Part shown: piece by piece, positions 9,601 through 16,754 of the stretch
Position numbering within the stretch: position 1 is the stretch's first letter
Layout of the letters: every line of letters starts with the position of its first letter
Source of the DNA: Paenibacillus rhizovicinus
GTDB taxonomy: Bacteria; Bacillota; Bacilli; Paenibacillales; Paenibacillaceae
Length of the DNA stretch: 64,000 bases
Assembly: GCF_010365285.1 (NCBI RefSeq)
Contig: NZ_CP048286.1
Span: 5,241,501 to 5,305,500, forward strand
Direction: 5' to 3'
Position numbers and translations under genes: made by a program
Notes under the pieces: generated by a model
Told to the model about the DNA's origin: nothing
The model's input: only the letters and a program-made list of their open reading frames with translations
Database searches by the model: none

Positions 9601-10224
9601 TTTGAAGTGGCGGCGGCCGAAGAGGGAACGATGGAAGCGAAGGAAGAGGAAGAGGGTGAGGTTCTGCCCGTGCTAACGCTGTCCGCGAGCGCGGGAGAAC
9701 CGCATTCCTATGTGCATTTCGACGATGTGCGGGTCACGGAATCAAGCCGGCCTACCGTAACGAGCCATTATGCCTATGAGGATTTCGAGCATGTGGACGA
9801 GGGCTGGGGGCTGTTCGTCAGCGCCGATCCGAGAATCGGCAAGACGCATCTCTCGCAGCTGCATGCGGGCTATACGGAGGACACGATCGAAGGGCGGTGG
9901 TCGCTGAAAACGATGGATGCGCTCGCGGGCGAGCTGCTGCGGACGCTGCCGTCCGGGCTGGAGCTGCGGCCGAATCGGAAATACGCGTTCTCGTTCGCCT
10001 ACAAGTCGGAGCGCGACGGTCAGTACGCGGTGGCGCTGCGCACGTCGGACGGCGGACTGGAAGGGGAATTGCTGCGGAAGCCGCTGCGCGCCGGCTTGCA
10101 CGAATGGCGGGCGGAAGCGAAGACGGGTCCTTACTCCGATTATTATATTGCCATCCTGCGTAATGACACGGATCGAGGAAGCCTGATTATCGATCAATTC
10201 GCCGTCGACGAGATCGCCGGTTAG
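6634..10224 (+). CDS. GH101-type endo-alpha-N-acetylgalactosaminidase
   Basis: A 1196-residue enzyme. The middle matches GH101: GYQSEGHDSGHPDYG, GVHINHSEAYPEA, then FVYVDTY with Asp635 as probable nucleophile and WTEEAD with Glu661 as probable acid/base, followed by FIGHQDKDAY. GH101 enzymes release Gal-beta-1,3-GalNAc from Ser/Thr of mucin-type O-glycoproteins. Flanking regions are beta-rich: a lectin-like N-terminus (to about residue 210) and two carbohydrate-binding-like C-terminal domains (FESHGFEWWS..., FEHVDEGWGLF...). Unlike known secreted GH101 proteins, no signal peptide or wall anchor is seen. ATG 6634 overlaps the previous stop as ATGA; an in-frame ATG at 6571 has no ribosome site. 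An eight-residue repeat interrupts the N-terminal domain at 7121-7250. Confidence 0.85.
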   Translation: MTKAAGPSYRIAFGSGYGRQERNAYRLAARGSHTAAIAAETAADIGDGEFAFTMTPMNLAGKVGAVIRYSAVDSWIFVGCGKPMDPFGKSTWIWSMPCGKQGVLFQSDPLFEGKSYRIVLRFCATVLTVYMNGYQVYHGELPEWKTGAGAVGFCALRDGEYVGGQGDGHVGWPVDGREGGPGDGHEGEPVDGYEGEPGDGHEGGDACFSDAKASVLDEIYRSDFEASNDGELTPHAATFRLSSELMEAEVDAAFPRVLHYRWRASGAVLYGQEDRLAYVELNGERYKPVVRASVPSGHEAVYRLSFPRLRVEMDAAIIVSEAVLELRISSIREDGEFRIRTIGFPQHGLVSVRDVQAGAAFACAEGIKGDEFGLVSEQHAAQAPVYRAIAIVHTTALAAAVIGNSLHNRRRLCVQTLQRDGYKRTSVWNAYWTYRGPDMRIVGDLWAKVIVTDDRNGDGIVDWQDGAIAVREAMAPIPGAETLRGSYAHIAMNFASLAQFPFLRILDNVKKFYLLTDGFGQMLELKGYQSEGHDSGHPDYGSNFNERAGGLKDLNLLAERARQYGAVIGVHINHSEAYPEAKAFSSSLVTTTPGWRWLDQSYYIDREADILSGDFDRRLDELKANAPHLGFVYVDTYRDEHWAAWRLTRKLRANGWTIWTEEADALDDAAVWTHDATGDSRISRFIGHQDKDAYAEDALLKGGYARYGDNGFMGWQRERDLNASIRAFFTKQLPYRYLMHFAILRWKDSEEAMLEGGVTSRLENGAAVIRKHGRTIAIGDTVFIPWDPIAESKIYHWNAEGGETAWQLPDSWLRTGAVKLYRLTNQGRRFVRDVEVLEGIVAIEAEAGVPYVLYPEEAPALPDMNWGEGSPVRDMGFESHGFEWWSKSSSGDKTDHIVIAETSTGQSYLRIGGNGGADAQVSQTLQGLERGKTYSASVWAEVSEGREAAIRVTCCEGPERIRSIKRTAVVNCDVDSDKCGTRYQRLQIRFEVAAAEEGTMEAKEEEEGEVLPVLTLSASAGEPHSYVHFDDVRVTESSRPTVTSHYAYEDFEHVDEGWGLFVSADPRIGKTHLSQLHAGYTEDTIEGRWSLKTMDALAGELLRTLPSGLELRPNRKYAFSFAYKSERDGQYAVALRTSDGGLEGELLRKPLRAGLHEWRAEAKTGPYSDYYIAILRNDTDRGSLIIDQFAVDEIAG
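7121..7250 (+). repeat. 24-bp tandem repeat inside the GH101 gene
   Basis: About five in-frame 24-bp units encode an eight-residue pattern alternating GDGHEGEP and VDGYEGEP. It lies between two parts of the N-terminal lectin-like domain and probably forms an acidic, flexible loop. The units differ by several substitutions, so it is not a very recent expansion. Confidence 0.85.
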
Positions 10225-10272
10225 CGTTTAATTAGCATTCATACATTCGTTGAGCTGAAAGGCGGAGTCGCG

Positions 10273-11145
10273 ATGAAAATCGGTTTAAGCACATACAGTT
10301 TATTGAAGTCCCTTACTTCCGGAGAAATGACGGTTCTGGATGCCGTGGACTGGATCGCCGCTAATGGCGGCGAACATATGGAAATCGTGCCGTACGGCTT
10401 CACGCTCGTCGACAATCCGGAATTGGCCGACGCGGTGCGCGAGCGCGCGAAGGAAGCGGGCATCGCGTTGTCGAATTATTCCATGCCGGCGAATTTCGTG
10501 CAGCCGGACGAAGCGTCGTTCGAAGCGGAGATGGACCGCATGAGGACGCATGTCGATCTCGTTCATCGTCTTGGCATGACGCATATGCGCCATGACGTCA
10601 CGGCGTTCACGATCGGGAAGGAGCAGATGACGATCGCCTGGTTCGAGGAGAGCTTGCCGCTCATCGTCAAGGGCAGCCGGATCGTCGCCGATTATGCGGC
10701 GAAGTACGGCATAACGACGACGATCGAGAATCACGGCTTCAGCGTGCAGGCAAGCGACCGGGTGCAGCGCGTGCTGCAGGCGGTGAACCGCCCGAATTTC
10801 AAGACGACGCTCGACATCGGCAATTTCATGTGCGTGGACGAGCATCCGGTTATCGGCGTCATGAAGAACCTGCCTTATGCCTCGTTGGTTCATTTCAAGG
10901 ATTTCTACTTCCGGCCGTTCGACGAGCCGCCCGGCGGAGGGGACTGGTTCCGCAGCAGCAACGGCAACTATTTGCGCGGCGCGATCGTCGGCCATGGCGA
11001 AATTCCGATCCGCCGCATCGTCAAGCTGATCAAGGCAGCCGGATACGACGGCAACATCACGGTTGAATTCGAAGGCATGGAAGAATGCAAGACGGCTTCG
11101 CGGATCGCGATGGACAATCTTCGCCTTCTGTGGCAGGAAGCCTAA
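10273..11145 (+). CDS. Sugar phosphate isomerase/epimerase (xylose-isomerase-like TIM barrel)
   Basis: A 290-residue protein starting MKIGLSTYSLLKS, the usual first strand of the AP-endonuclease-2/xylose-isomerase-like family. Metal-ligand-type motifs follow in order: TTIENHGF (Glu), TLDIGNFMC (Asp), VHFKDFY (His and Asp) and ITVEFEGME (Glu). The family includes inositol, tagatose and hydroxypyruvate isomerases and epimerases, so the substrate cannot be read from sequence. It lies 48 bp after the GH101 gene and before the sulfatase, so it probably processes a monosaccharide released by this pathway. Confidence 0.9.
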   Translation: MKIGLSTYSLLKSLTSGEMTVLDAVDWIAANGGEHMEIVPYGFTLVDNPELADAVRERAKEAGIALSNYSMPANFVQPDEASFEAEMDRMRTHVDLVHRLGMTHMRHDVTAFTIGKEQMTIAWFEESLPLIVKGSRIVADYAAKYGITTTIENHGFSVQASDRVQRVLQAVNRPNFKTTLDIGNFMCVDEHPVIGVMKNLPYASLVHFKDFYFRPFDEPPGGGDWFRSSNGNYLRGAIVGHGEIPIRRIVKLIKAAGYDGNITVEFEGMEECKTASRIAMDNLRLLWQEA

Positions 11146-11181
11146 CACCACCATTCGTTGACGGGGAAGGCGGATTTTAAA

Positions 11182-12642
11182 ATGAAGCCCAACATTCTGC
11201 TCATTACGGTCGATCAAATGCGCGCGGACTGTTTAGGCGTGCTTGGCCATCCCGTCGTGGAGACGCCGAATTTGGACCATCTGGCCCGCGGCGGCGTTCT
11301 ATTTCGGTCCGCCTATTCGGCGGTGCCGACATGCGTGCCGGCCAGGGCGGCGCTCTTGACGGGAATGAGCCAGCGTTCGCACGGCAAGGTCGGCTATCAA
11401 GACCGCGTGCCATGGGAGTTCGAGCATACGATGGCCGGGGAGCTCGCGGCAGCCGGCTATCATACGCAGTGCGTCGGCAAGATGCATGTTTATCCGGCCC
11501 GGCATCTATGCGGTTTTCATAATGTCGTGCTGCATGACGGCTATTTGCATCATAACCGCAAGAAGCTTAACAATACGGTCGATGCCCATTTCGATCAAGT
11601 CGACGATTATTTGACGTGGCTGAGACAGACCGCGGGCGCGCGGCTGGATATTACCGACAACGGCCTGGATTGCAATGCCTCGACCGTAGCAAGGCCTTGG
11701 CATATGGCGGAAGAGCTGCATCCGACGAATTGGACGGTTACGCAGTCGATCGATTTCTTGCGGCGGAGGGATCCGAGCAAGCCTTTCTTCTTATATACCT
11801 CGTTCGTTCGTCCGCATTCTCCGCTTGATCCGCCGCAGGCGTATCTGGATCTGTACAGGGAGCTTGAATTTCCGGAGCCTCCCGTCGGAAACTGGGTGGA
11901 TCGCGAAGCGGCAGAGCAGGGAGTCTCCGATCCGACGGCGATCTTCGGCAAGCTTCCGAGGCGCAGGCTGGACCGCGCCCGCGCAGCTTATTATGCGCTG
12001 ATCACGCATATCGACGATCAAATCGGCCGGCTGTTGAACGCGCTGCAAGAATACGGCGTATCGGAGAACACGGTCATTCTGTTCGCGTCTGACCATGGGG
12101 AAATGCTGGGCGACCACCATTACTTCCGCAAAGCGCTGCCGTATGAAGGGAGTGCCAAGGTGCCGTTCATCGTAAGCGATCCCGGCGGCCGGCTCGGTTT
12201 ACGCCAAGGCAGCGAGTCCAATGAAGTCGTCGAGCTGCGGGACATCATGCCTACGCTGCTGGACTTGGCCGGCGTGCCGATCCCGGCTGCGGTCGACGGC
12301 AGCAGCGTGCTGCCGCTCTGCAGAGGCGAGCAGACGGAATGGAGATCTTACATTCATGGCGAGCACAGCTATGGCGCGCTGTCGAATCAGTTCGCAACCG
12401 ATGGTTCGGAGAAGTATATTTGGTTCTCGCAAACCGGCGAGGAGCAGTTGTTCGACTTGAAGCATGATCCGGAAGAGAAGACGAATTTGGCCGGCATCGA
12501 GTCATGGAACGACAAGCTGCTGGCATGGAGAAGGCGCGTCATCACGGAGTTGACCGGACGCGAGGAGGGCTATGTGCGGGACGGGCGGCTTGTAGCCGGC
12601 CGCCAGCCGCTCACGTTGCTTACGGCTGCGGCGCGAGATTAG
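11182..12642 (+). CDS. Type I (formylglycine-dependent) sulfatase
   Basis: A 486-residue sulfatase. The N-terminus NILLITVDQMRAD supplies the first Asp metal ligands. The signature TCVPARAALLTG has Cys51, which must be oxidised to formylglycine by an FGE-type enzyme not present in this window. FASDHGEMLGDHHYFRKALPYEG carries the C-terminal metal-site Asp-His and a substrate-side Lys. No signal peptide is visible, so it should act in the cytoplasm on an imported sulfated sugar. ATG 11182 is preferred over the TTG at 11158, which lacks a ribosome site. Together with GH101 it suggests sulfated O-glycans; other sulfated glycans are possible. Confidence 0.93.
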   Translation: MKPNILLITVDQMRADCLGVLGHPVVETPNLDHLARGGVLFRSAYSAVPTCVPARAALLTGMSQRSHGKVGYQDRVPWEFEHTMAGELAAAGYHTQCVGKMHVYPARHLCGFHNVVLHDGYLHHNRKKLNNTVDAHFDQVDDYLTWLRQTAGARLDITDNGLDCNASTVARPWHMAEELHPTNWTVTQSIDFLRRRDPSKPFFLYTSFVRPHSPLDPPQAYLDLYRELEFPEPPVGNWVDREAAEQGVSDPTAIFGKLPRRRLDRARAAYYALITHIDDQIGRLLNALQEYGVSENTVILFASDHGEMLGDHHYFRKALPYEGSAKVPFIVSDPGGRLGLRQGSESNEVVELRDIMPTLLDLAGVPIPAAVDGSSVLPLCRGEQTEWRSYIHGEHSYGALSNQFATDGSEKYIWFSQTGEEQLFDLKHDPEEKTNLAGIESWNDKLLAWRRRVITELTGREEGYVRDGRLVAGRQPLTLLTAAARD

Positions 12643-12689
12643 CGAGCGGCGTCATGAAGGATGTCGAGAAGACGCAGTCCATATCTGAT

Positions 12690-12718
12690 TTGTAATGAAA
12701 TTGTAATAATATTGCAAC
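12690..12718 (+). promoter_or_regulatory. Three 11-bp-spaced OmpR-family boxes (WalR/PhoP-like)
   Basis: TTGTAAT at 12690, TTGTAAT at 12701 and TTGCAAC at 12712 recur at exactly 11 bp. The first two contain TGTAAT-N5-TGTAAT, which fits the published WalR (YycF) consensus TGTWAH-N5-TGTWAH; PhoP-type tandem boxes are similar. A TATAAT lies downstream at 12751. Confidence 0.5.
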
Positions 12719-12750
12719 CCGAACTTTAACCGGTCTTTATGTAGCCTAGT

Positions 12751-12756
12751 TATAAT
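12751..12756 (+). promoter_or_regulatory. Minus-10 box (TATAAT) of an orphan promoter
   Basis: A perfect TATAAT with only a weak minus-35 (TTTAAC at 12725, spacer 20), as expected for an activator-dependent promoter. A second TATAAT occurs at 12778. No coding gene follows before the terminator at 12790. Confidence 0.4.
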
Positions 12757-12789
12757 ATAAGCAACCCCCCTTTAGTATATAATCTCTTA

Positions 12790-12822
12790 GACCCGCGGCC
12801 CGTTGCTGCGGGTCTCTTTTTT
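12790..12822 (+). terminator. Rho-independent terminator
   Basis: GACCCGC (12790-12796) pairs with GCGGGTC (12808-12814), followed by TCTTTTTT. It can end sulfatase readthrough and also any RNA started near 12763, giving a transcript of about 60 nt. Confidence 0.85.
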
Positions 12823-13009
12823 ATAGGCGATGAGCTGTCATGGCGCGGGGTCGGTTTTTCATCCTTGTAAGCGCGGCGAATCCCGGTACTATTCACCTAT
12901 CCGATTACCTAATAAGTTTCTCTCGCGCCAAGCCTGAGCTATGGATGCGGACGCTGTTTTTTTATTCGGCAACGGCTTGGCAGCTGCCTCTTCATTTACA
13001 TGCCACAAC

Positions 13010-13029
13010 ATACATGTTATAACATGTAT
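13010..13029. promoter_or_regulatory. Perfect 20-bp palindrome, probable MarR operator
   Basis: A perfect palindrome with core ACATGTTATAACATGT lies 16 bp before the marR-type start codon and just ahead of its ribosome binding site. MarR repressors commonly bind such palindromes in their own promoters. Confidence 0.75.
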
Positions 13030-13045
13030 AGTTGGGAGGGTGCCG

Positions 13046-13480
13046 ATGAAGCTTGATGATCATGTCGGTTTTATGGTTACGAAGACGCTGCGACAGTTGA
13101 ATGTCCTGTTCAATCAAGAATTTAACGCCTATGGCATCACAAGCGAACAATGGTCGTTGCTGAAGCGGCTGGATGCACAAGAAGGAATCAGTATGAAAGA
13201 TTTGGCCCAGGCGGCAGAGAAGGATCAAGGTAACGTGACGCGAATTTTGGATTTGCTGGAGAAGCGGGCCTACGTAAGAAGAAGCGCCAACCCGAACGAT
13301 AAACGGTCTACTTTAGTCTATTTGACGCCAGCGGGGAAGGAACTTACAGAGCGGTTGATTCCGCTTGATATTCGGGTGCACGAGGCCGCTGTCGAAGGGC
13401 TGACTGAAGAAGAGCTGGCTGTATTCGCACGGGTGCTTGATACAATCGCTCATAATGCGAGTCGAAATGCGATAAGTTAA
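13046..13480 (+). CDS. MarR-family transcriptional repressor
   Basis: A 144-residue winged-helix regulator with the classic layout: N-terminal dimer helix, recognition region SMKDLAQAAEKDQGNVTRILDLLEKRAYV, wing RRSANPNDKRSTLVYLTPAGKEL, and C-terminal dimer helices. ATG 13046 is five bases from GGGAGGG (13034-13040). The frame is open further upstream, but those residues cross the palindrome and are not family-like. The MFS exporter gene follows in the same direction, so the pair is probably a small autoregulated drug- or toxin-export operon. Confidence 0.93.
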   Translation: MKLDDHVGFMVTKTLRQLNVLFNQEFNAYGITSEQWSLLKRLDAQEGISMKDLAQAAEKDQGNVTRILDLLEKRAYVRRSANPNDKRSTLVYLTPAGKELTERLIPLDIRVHEAAVEGLTEEELAVFARVLDTIAHNASRNAIS

Positions 13481-13510
13481 GTAAAGTTACGTAAGGTGAA
13501 GTAAAGTTAC
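13481..13510. repeat. Two exact GTAAAGTTAC repeats 20 bp apart
   Basis: The 10-mer occurs at 13481-13490 and 13501-13510, in the 98-bp gap between the MarR stop and the MFS gene. Each copy is a near palindrome (GTAA-N2-TTAC), and a degenerate third element follows at 13511-13530. Spacing of two helical turns suggests a protein-binding site, but no binder is known. Confidence 0.6.
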
Positions 13511-13578
13511 CATAAGTAACGTTAAAGTACGCCTGCAAGCGCAACTAGAACCGGAAGATAGGAAGAAGGACAATAGCA

Positions 13579-14919
13579 ATGAATGACAAAGTTGTCATGC
13601 CAATCTGGATGTTTGGCGTGTTTATCGTGATTATGAATACGACGATGTTTAATGTATCGATTCCCAGCATCATCAAGGATTTTGACATTACGGCGGACCT
13701 GGGGTCTTGGATTATTTCCAGCTACTCCATCGGCTATGCCTTATCGACGATGATCTACAGCCGGTTGTCCGACAGCATTCCGATGCGGAAGCTGCTGCTG
13801 ATCGGATTGACGATTCTCGGTTTATCCTCGGTATTCGGAATCTTCGCCCAAAGCTTCAACCAGCTGCTTACCGTGCGGATTTTGCAGTCGGCGGGCGCGG
13901 GAACGATGGCTGGTCTGGGATTAGTGATGGCAAGCCGTTACATCCCTTATGAACGGCGGGGAAGAGCGATCGCGATGATCTCGACGGGCAGCGCGATGGC
14001 GTTCGGTTTCGGTCCGATCATAGGAGGCGTAATCAGCGAGTATTTCGGATTTAACGGATTGTTTGCGGTGACCTGCCTCATTCTTCTGGTACTGCCCGTA
14101 TTGATGCGGCTGTTGCCGAAAGAAGAACCGAAGCCGATGAAATTCGATGTTCTGGGCGCGTTATTAACGACCGTGAATGTCGTTACGCTGCTGGTCGCCA
14201 TCATGCAGCGCTCCTTATTCTGGTTCATCGGAAGCCTGCTCTCGTTCTACGTGCATGTATGGCATCTGAGAAAAGCGAAGAACATCACGTTCATCAACCC
14301 GGAATTATTCGCGAAGAAAGATTATCGCAAGCTTACGGCGATCGGATTCTGCGTGTTGGTGTTGAATTTGGGCAATCTGTTCTTGATGCCGCTGGCCTTG
14401 GCCAACCTGAGCGGAGAATCGGCGATTGTCATTGGACTGACGATTGCTCCGGGCGCGTTATTATCGGCCGTCTTAACCCGGTTTGTAGGGAAGTGGATCG
14501 ACCGATACGGGAATATTCGGTTTTTGCTGATCGGTCATTGTATTCTGGCCGTTGTGCTGGCGGTGTTTTCTTTTGCGATCGAGGTTTCTCCGCTCGTTAT
14601 TCTGTGCGGGTATCTATGCTTCTCTCCCTCGTTCTCTGCAACGCTGTCTTCGTTGAACAACGAAACGTCCCGCATCTTGCCCAAGCAACTGATCGGTTCG
14701 GGGATGGGCTTGATGCAGCTGATTCAATTTTTCGGCGGGTCGGTTTCCGTTGCGGTATTCGGATTGGTGCTGGCCGTCCAGAAGAAGGTCCCGCTCGGCC
14801 TGGCTTACGAAAACGTATATCGGATCCTGCTCGCCGTGTGCCTGCTCTCCCTTGCGATCGGCGTGTGGTACCAACGAACCTCGGGCAAAGCGGAGCAATT
14901 GTCGCGGATGACCGCCTAA
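13579..14919 (+). CDS. MFS exporter
   Basis: A 446-residue membrane protein with about 12-14 hydrophobic segments. The start (MPIWMFGVFIVIMNTTMFNVSIPSIIKDF) and motif A-like loop (SRLSDSIPMRKLLLIG) are those of MFS drug/proton antiporters; motif C-like glycines follow (GSAMAFGFGPIIGGVISEYFG). The ribosome site AGGAAGAAGGA is well placed. Behind a MarR repressor, its likely role is efflux of a small toxic compound; the substrate is unknown. Confidence 0.9.
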   Translation: MNDKVVMPIWMFGVFIVIMNTTMFNVSIPSIIKDFDITADLGSWIISSYSIGYALSTMIYSRLSDSIPMRKLLLIGLTILGLSSVFGIFAQSFNQLLTVRILQSAGAGTMAGLGLVMASRYIPYERRGRAIAMISTGSAMAFGFGPIIGGVISEYFGFNGLFAVTCLILLVLPVLMRLLPKEEPKPMKFDVLGALLTTVNVVTLLVAIMQRSLFWFIGSLLSFYVHVWHLRKAKNITFINPELFAKKDYRKLTAIGFCVLVLNLGNLFLMPLALANLSGESAIVIGLTIAPGALLSAVLTRFVGKWIDRYGNIRFLLIGHCILAVVLAVFSFAIEVSPLVILCGYLCFSPSFSATLSSLNNETSRILPKQLIGSGMGLMQLIQFFGGSVSVAVFGLVLAVQKKVPLGLAYENVYRILLAVCLLSLAIGVWYQRTSGKAEQLSRMTA

Positions 14920-14946
14920 TTAGACTCCGACCTCCTATAGTATGCT

Positions 14947-14972
14947 AACCGCCTATTTCGGGCGGTTTTTTT
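14947..14972 (+). terminator. Rho-independent terminator of the marR-MFS operon
   Basis: AACCGCC (14947-14953) pairs with GGCGGTT (14961-14967) and a T-run continues to 14972. Confidence 0.88.
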
Positions 14973-15018
14973 GTTGCGAACTTCCTGAATAAAGCTGTCC
15001 GTCGTGTACGGAATAGGA

Positions 15019-15047
15019 TTGCGAAATGAACATGAATGACTTAATAT
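15019..15047 (+). promoter_or_regulatory. SigA-type promoter of the kdu operon with ATGAAC repeats
   Basis: TTGCGA (15019-15024), a 17-bp spacer and TAATAT (15042-15047) form a reasonable SigA promoter 53 bp before kduI. ATGAAC recurs at 15026, 15046 and 15076, that is 20 and 30 bp apart, on one face of the helix. These direct repeats are candidates for binding by the operon's own DeoR-family regulator. Confidence 0.5.
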
Positions 15048-15099
15048 GAACTTATAAATTATAAAATAAACTTAAATGAACCTAAAGGAGAATGAAATC

Positions 15100-15933
15100 A
15101 TGGAAATCCGTTATGCCTCCCATCCCAATGAAGTAAAAGCTTTCGATACGACTCGCCTGCGCGACGAGTTTCTGATCGAGCAATTATTCGTCCCGGGCAA
15201 GCTTGAGCTGAGCTACTCCCATGTGGATCGTTTCATCATCGGCGGCGTCATTCCGGTGAGCGAACCCGTGAAGCTGGAAGCAGATCCGGCGACAATCGGC
15301 GCTGCCACTTTCCTCGAACGCCGCGAGATTGGCATTATCAACGTCGGCGCTCCGGGTACGGTTACGGTCGATGGCGAAGTGTACGAGATGGCGAGCAAGG
15401 ACTGTCTCTATGTCGGACGCGGTGCGAAGGACGTTAGCTTCGCGAGTGCCGATGCCTCCCAGCCGGCTAAGTATTACCTCAATTCGACGCCTGCGCATCA
15501 GACCTATCCGACGGTCAAAGCCGCGATCAGCGAAGCGTCCCCGAATCATCTGGGGAGCCAGACCAATTCCAACGAACGCACGATCTACCGCTACATCCAC
15601 ACCGGCGGCATCCAAAGCTGCCAGCTCGTCATGGGCATGACGCTGCTTAAGCCTGGAAGCATGTGGAATACGATGCCGTGCCATACACATAACCGCCGTT
15701 CGGAAGTGTATTTCTACTTCGACATGCCGGCAGACGGCGTTGTTTTCCACTTGATGGGCGAGCCCGAAGAGACGCGCCATATGGTCGTTCGCAACGAGCA
15801 AGCGGTCATTTCGCCGAGCTGGTCGATCCACAGCGGCGTCGGCACGAGCAGCTATACGTTCATCTGGGGCATGGCCGGCGAGAATCAGATTTTCGAAGAC
15901 ATGGACGCCGTGAAAATGACCGATCTCAAATAA
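15100..15933 (+). CDS. kduI: 5-dehydro-4-deoxy-D-glucuronate isomerase
   Basis: A 277-residue cupin isomerase, the usual KduI length, starting MEIRYASHPNEVKAFDT. The metal-binding cupin motif PCHTHNRRSEVYFYFDMP supplies His ligands and Glu near residues 197-209, with a further His around HSGVGTSSYTFIWGMAGEN. KduI converts 5-keto-4-deoxyuronate, from unsaturated uronates made by polysaccharide lyases, into 2,5-diketo-3-deoxygluconate. ATG 15100 is nine bases from AAAGGAG; an upstream in-frame ATG at 15076 has no ribosome site. It is the first gene of the uronate operon. Confidence 0.97.
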   Translation: MEIRYASHPNEVKAFDTTRLRDEFLIEQLFVPGKLELSYSHVDRFIIGGVIPVSEPVKLEADPATIGAATFLERREIGIINVGAPGTVTVDGEVYEMASKDCLYVGRGAKDVSFASADASQPAKYYLNSTPAHQTYPTVKAAISEASPNHLGSQTNSNERTIYRYIHTGGIQSCQLVMGMTLLKPGSMWNTMPCHTHNRRSEVYFYFDMPADGVVFHLMGEPEETRHMVVRNEQAVISPSWSIHSGVGTSSYTFIWGMAGENQIFEDMDAVKMTDLK

Positions 15934-15971
15934 GCGTTGCTGAGCGTTAAGCAAGAAAGCGATGAATCCGC

Positions 15972-16754
15972 ATGAATCCACTACGAAGATACGAGAAAAT
16001 CATGGACCTGCTGCTGGCGGAACGGGAAGTCACGGTTGCGAAGCTGACGGGCGAGCTGCTCGTGACGGGGAAGACGATCCGGGAAGACTTGGACAGGCTC
16101 GAGGCGAAAGGAATGCTGGTGCGCATTCACGGAGGAGCGGTTCTTGCGCAGACGCCTCCGTTAGGATTAGCAGGAGCACGACAAGCGGATACGCCGGTCC
16201 GGGAAGCGGCCGAACGGCGGGAGATCGCGGAGGCGGCGATCGCGCTGATCGCGCCGAACGAAGTCATCGCCCTGGATGGCGGGCGGACGACGCTCGAGAT
16301 CGCCAGGCGTCTCCCCGAGCTGCCGCTTACCGTCGTGACGAACGACGTGCACATTATTGCGGAGCTCGCCCGCAAGGAGCGCATTCGGCTTGTCGTGCCC
16401 GGCGGTTATCAGCGGCGCAACATGCTGAGCGGACCGGAAGCCGAGGCGTTCAATCGCAAGTTGAACATTGCCAAAGCGTTCCTGTCCACGACGGGCGTTC
16501 ATTCGGAGTACGGCTTCACGATCTACGCCAGCGATTCTGCCGGCATCAAGCGGTCATGGCTGGAGACGGCGGCAACGGCTTACGTAGTGGCGGACCATCG
16601 CAAATTCGGGCAGGCGGCATTGTTCACGTTCGCCAAGCTCGCGCAGGCGGATGCCATTATTACGGATTCAGGGATGCCGAGCGGAACGGCCGAGTTCTTC
16701 CGGCAGGCAGGCGCTCGGCTGATCATACGAGGGAGTGGAACGAATGAGCTTTGA
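15972..16754 (+). CDS. DeoR-family regulator of the kdu operon
   Basis: A 260-residue DeoR/GlpR-type repressor. It has an N-terminal helix-turn-helix (MDLLLAEREVTVAKLTGELLVTGKTIREDLDRLEAKGMLVRIHGGAV) and a C-terminal effector-binding domain (LDGGRTTLEIARRLPELPLTVVTNDVHI... ADHRKFGQAALFTFA) of the kind that binds phosphorylated sugars. It sits between kduI and kduD and overlaps kduD by 11 bp. It probably senses a uronate intermediate such as KDG 6-phosphate and binds the kduI promoter region. The ribosome site is weak (AAGAAAG). Confidence 0.93.
   Translation: MNPLRRYEKIMDLLLAEREVTVAKLTGELLVTGKTIREDLDRLEAKGMLVRIHGGAVLAQTPPLGLAGARQADTPVREAAERREIAEAAIALIAPNEVIALDGGRTTLEIARRLPELPLTVVTNDVHIIAELARKERIRLVVPGGYQRRNMLSGPEAEAFNRKLNIAKAFLSTTGVHSEYGFTIYASDSAGIKRSWLETAATAYVVADHRKFGQAALFTFAKLAQADAIITDSGMPSGTAEFFRQAGARLIIRGSGTNEL

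Noticed and set aside
12840-13045. Short open frames ahead of the MarR gene, including an extended MarR N-terminus
   Set aside because: They cross the operator palindrome and have no ribosome site; ATG 13046 has a good one and matches family length.
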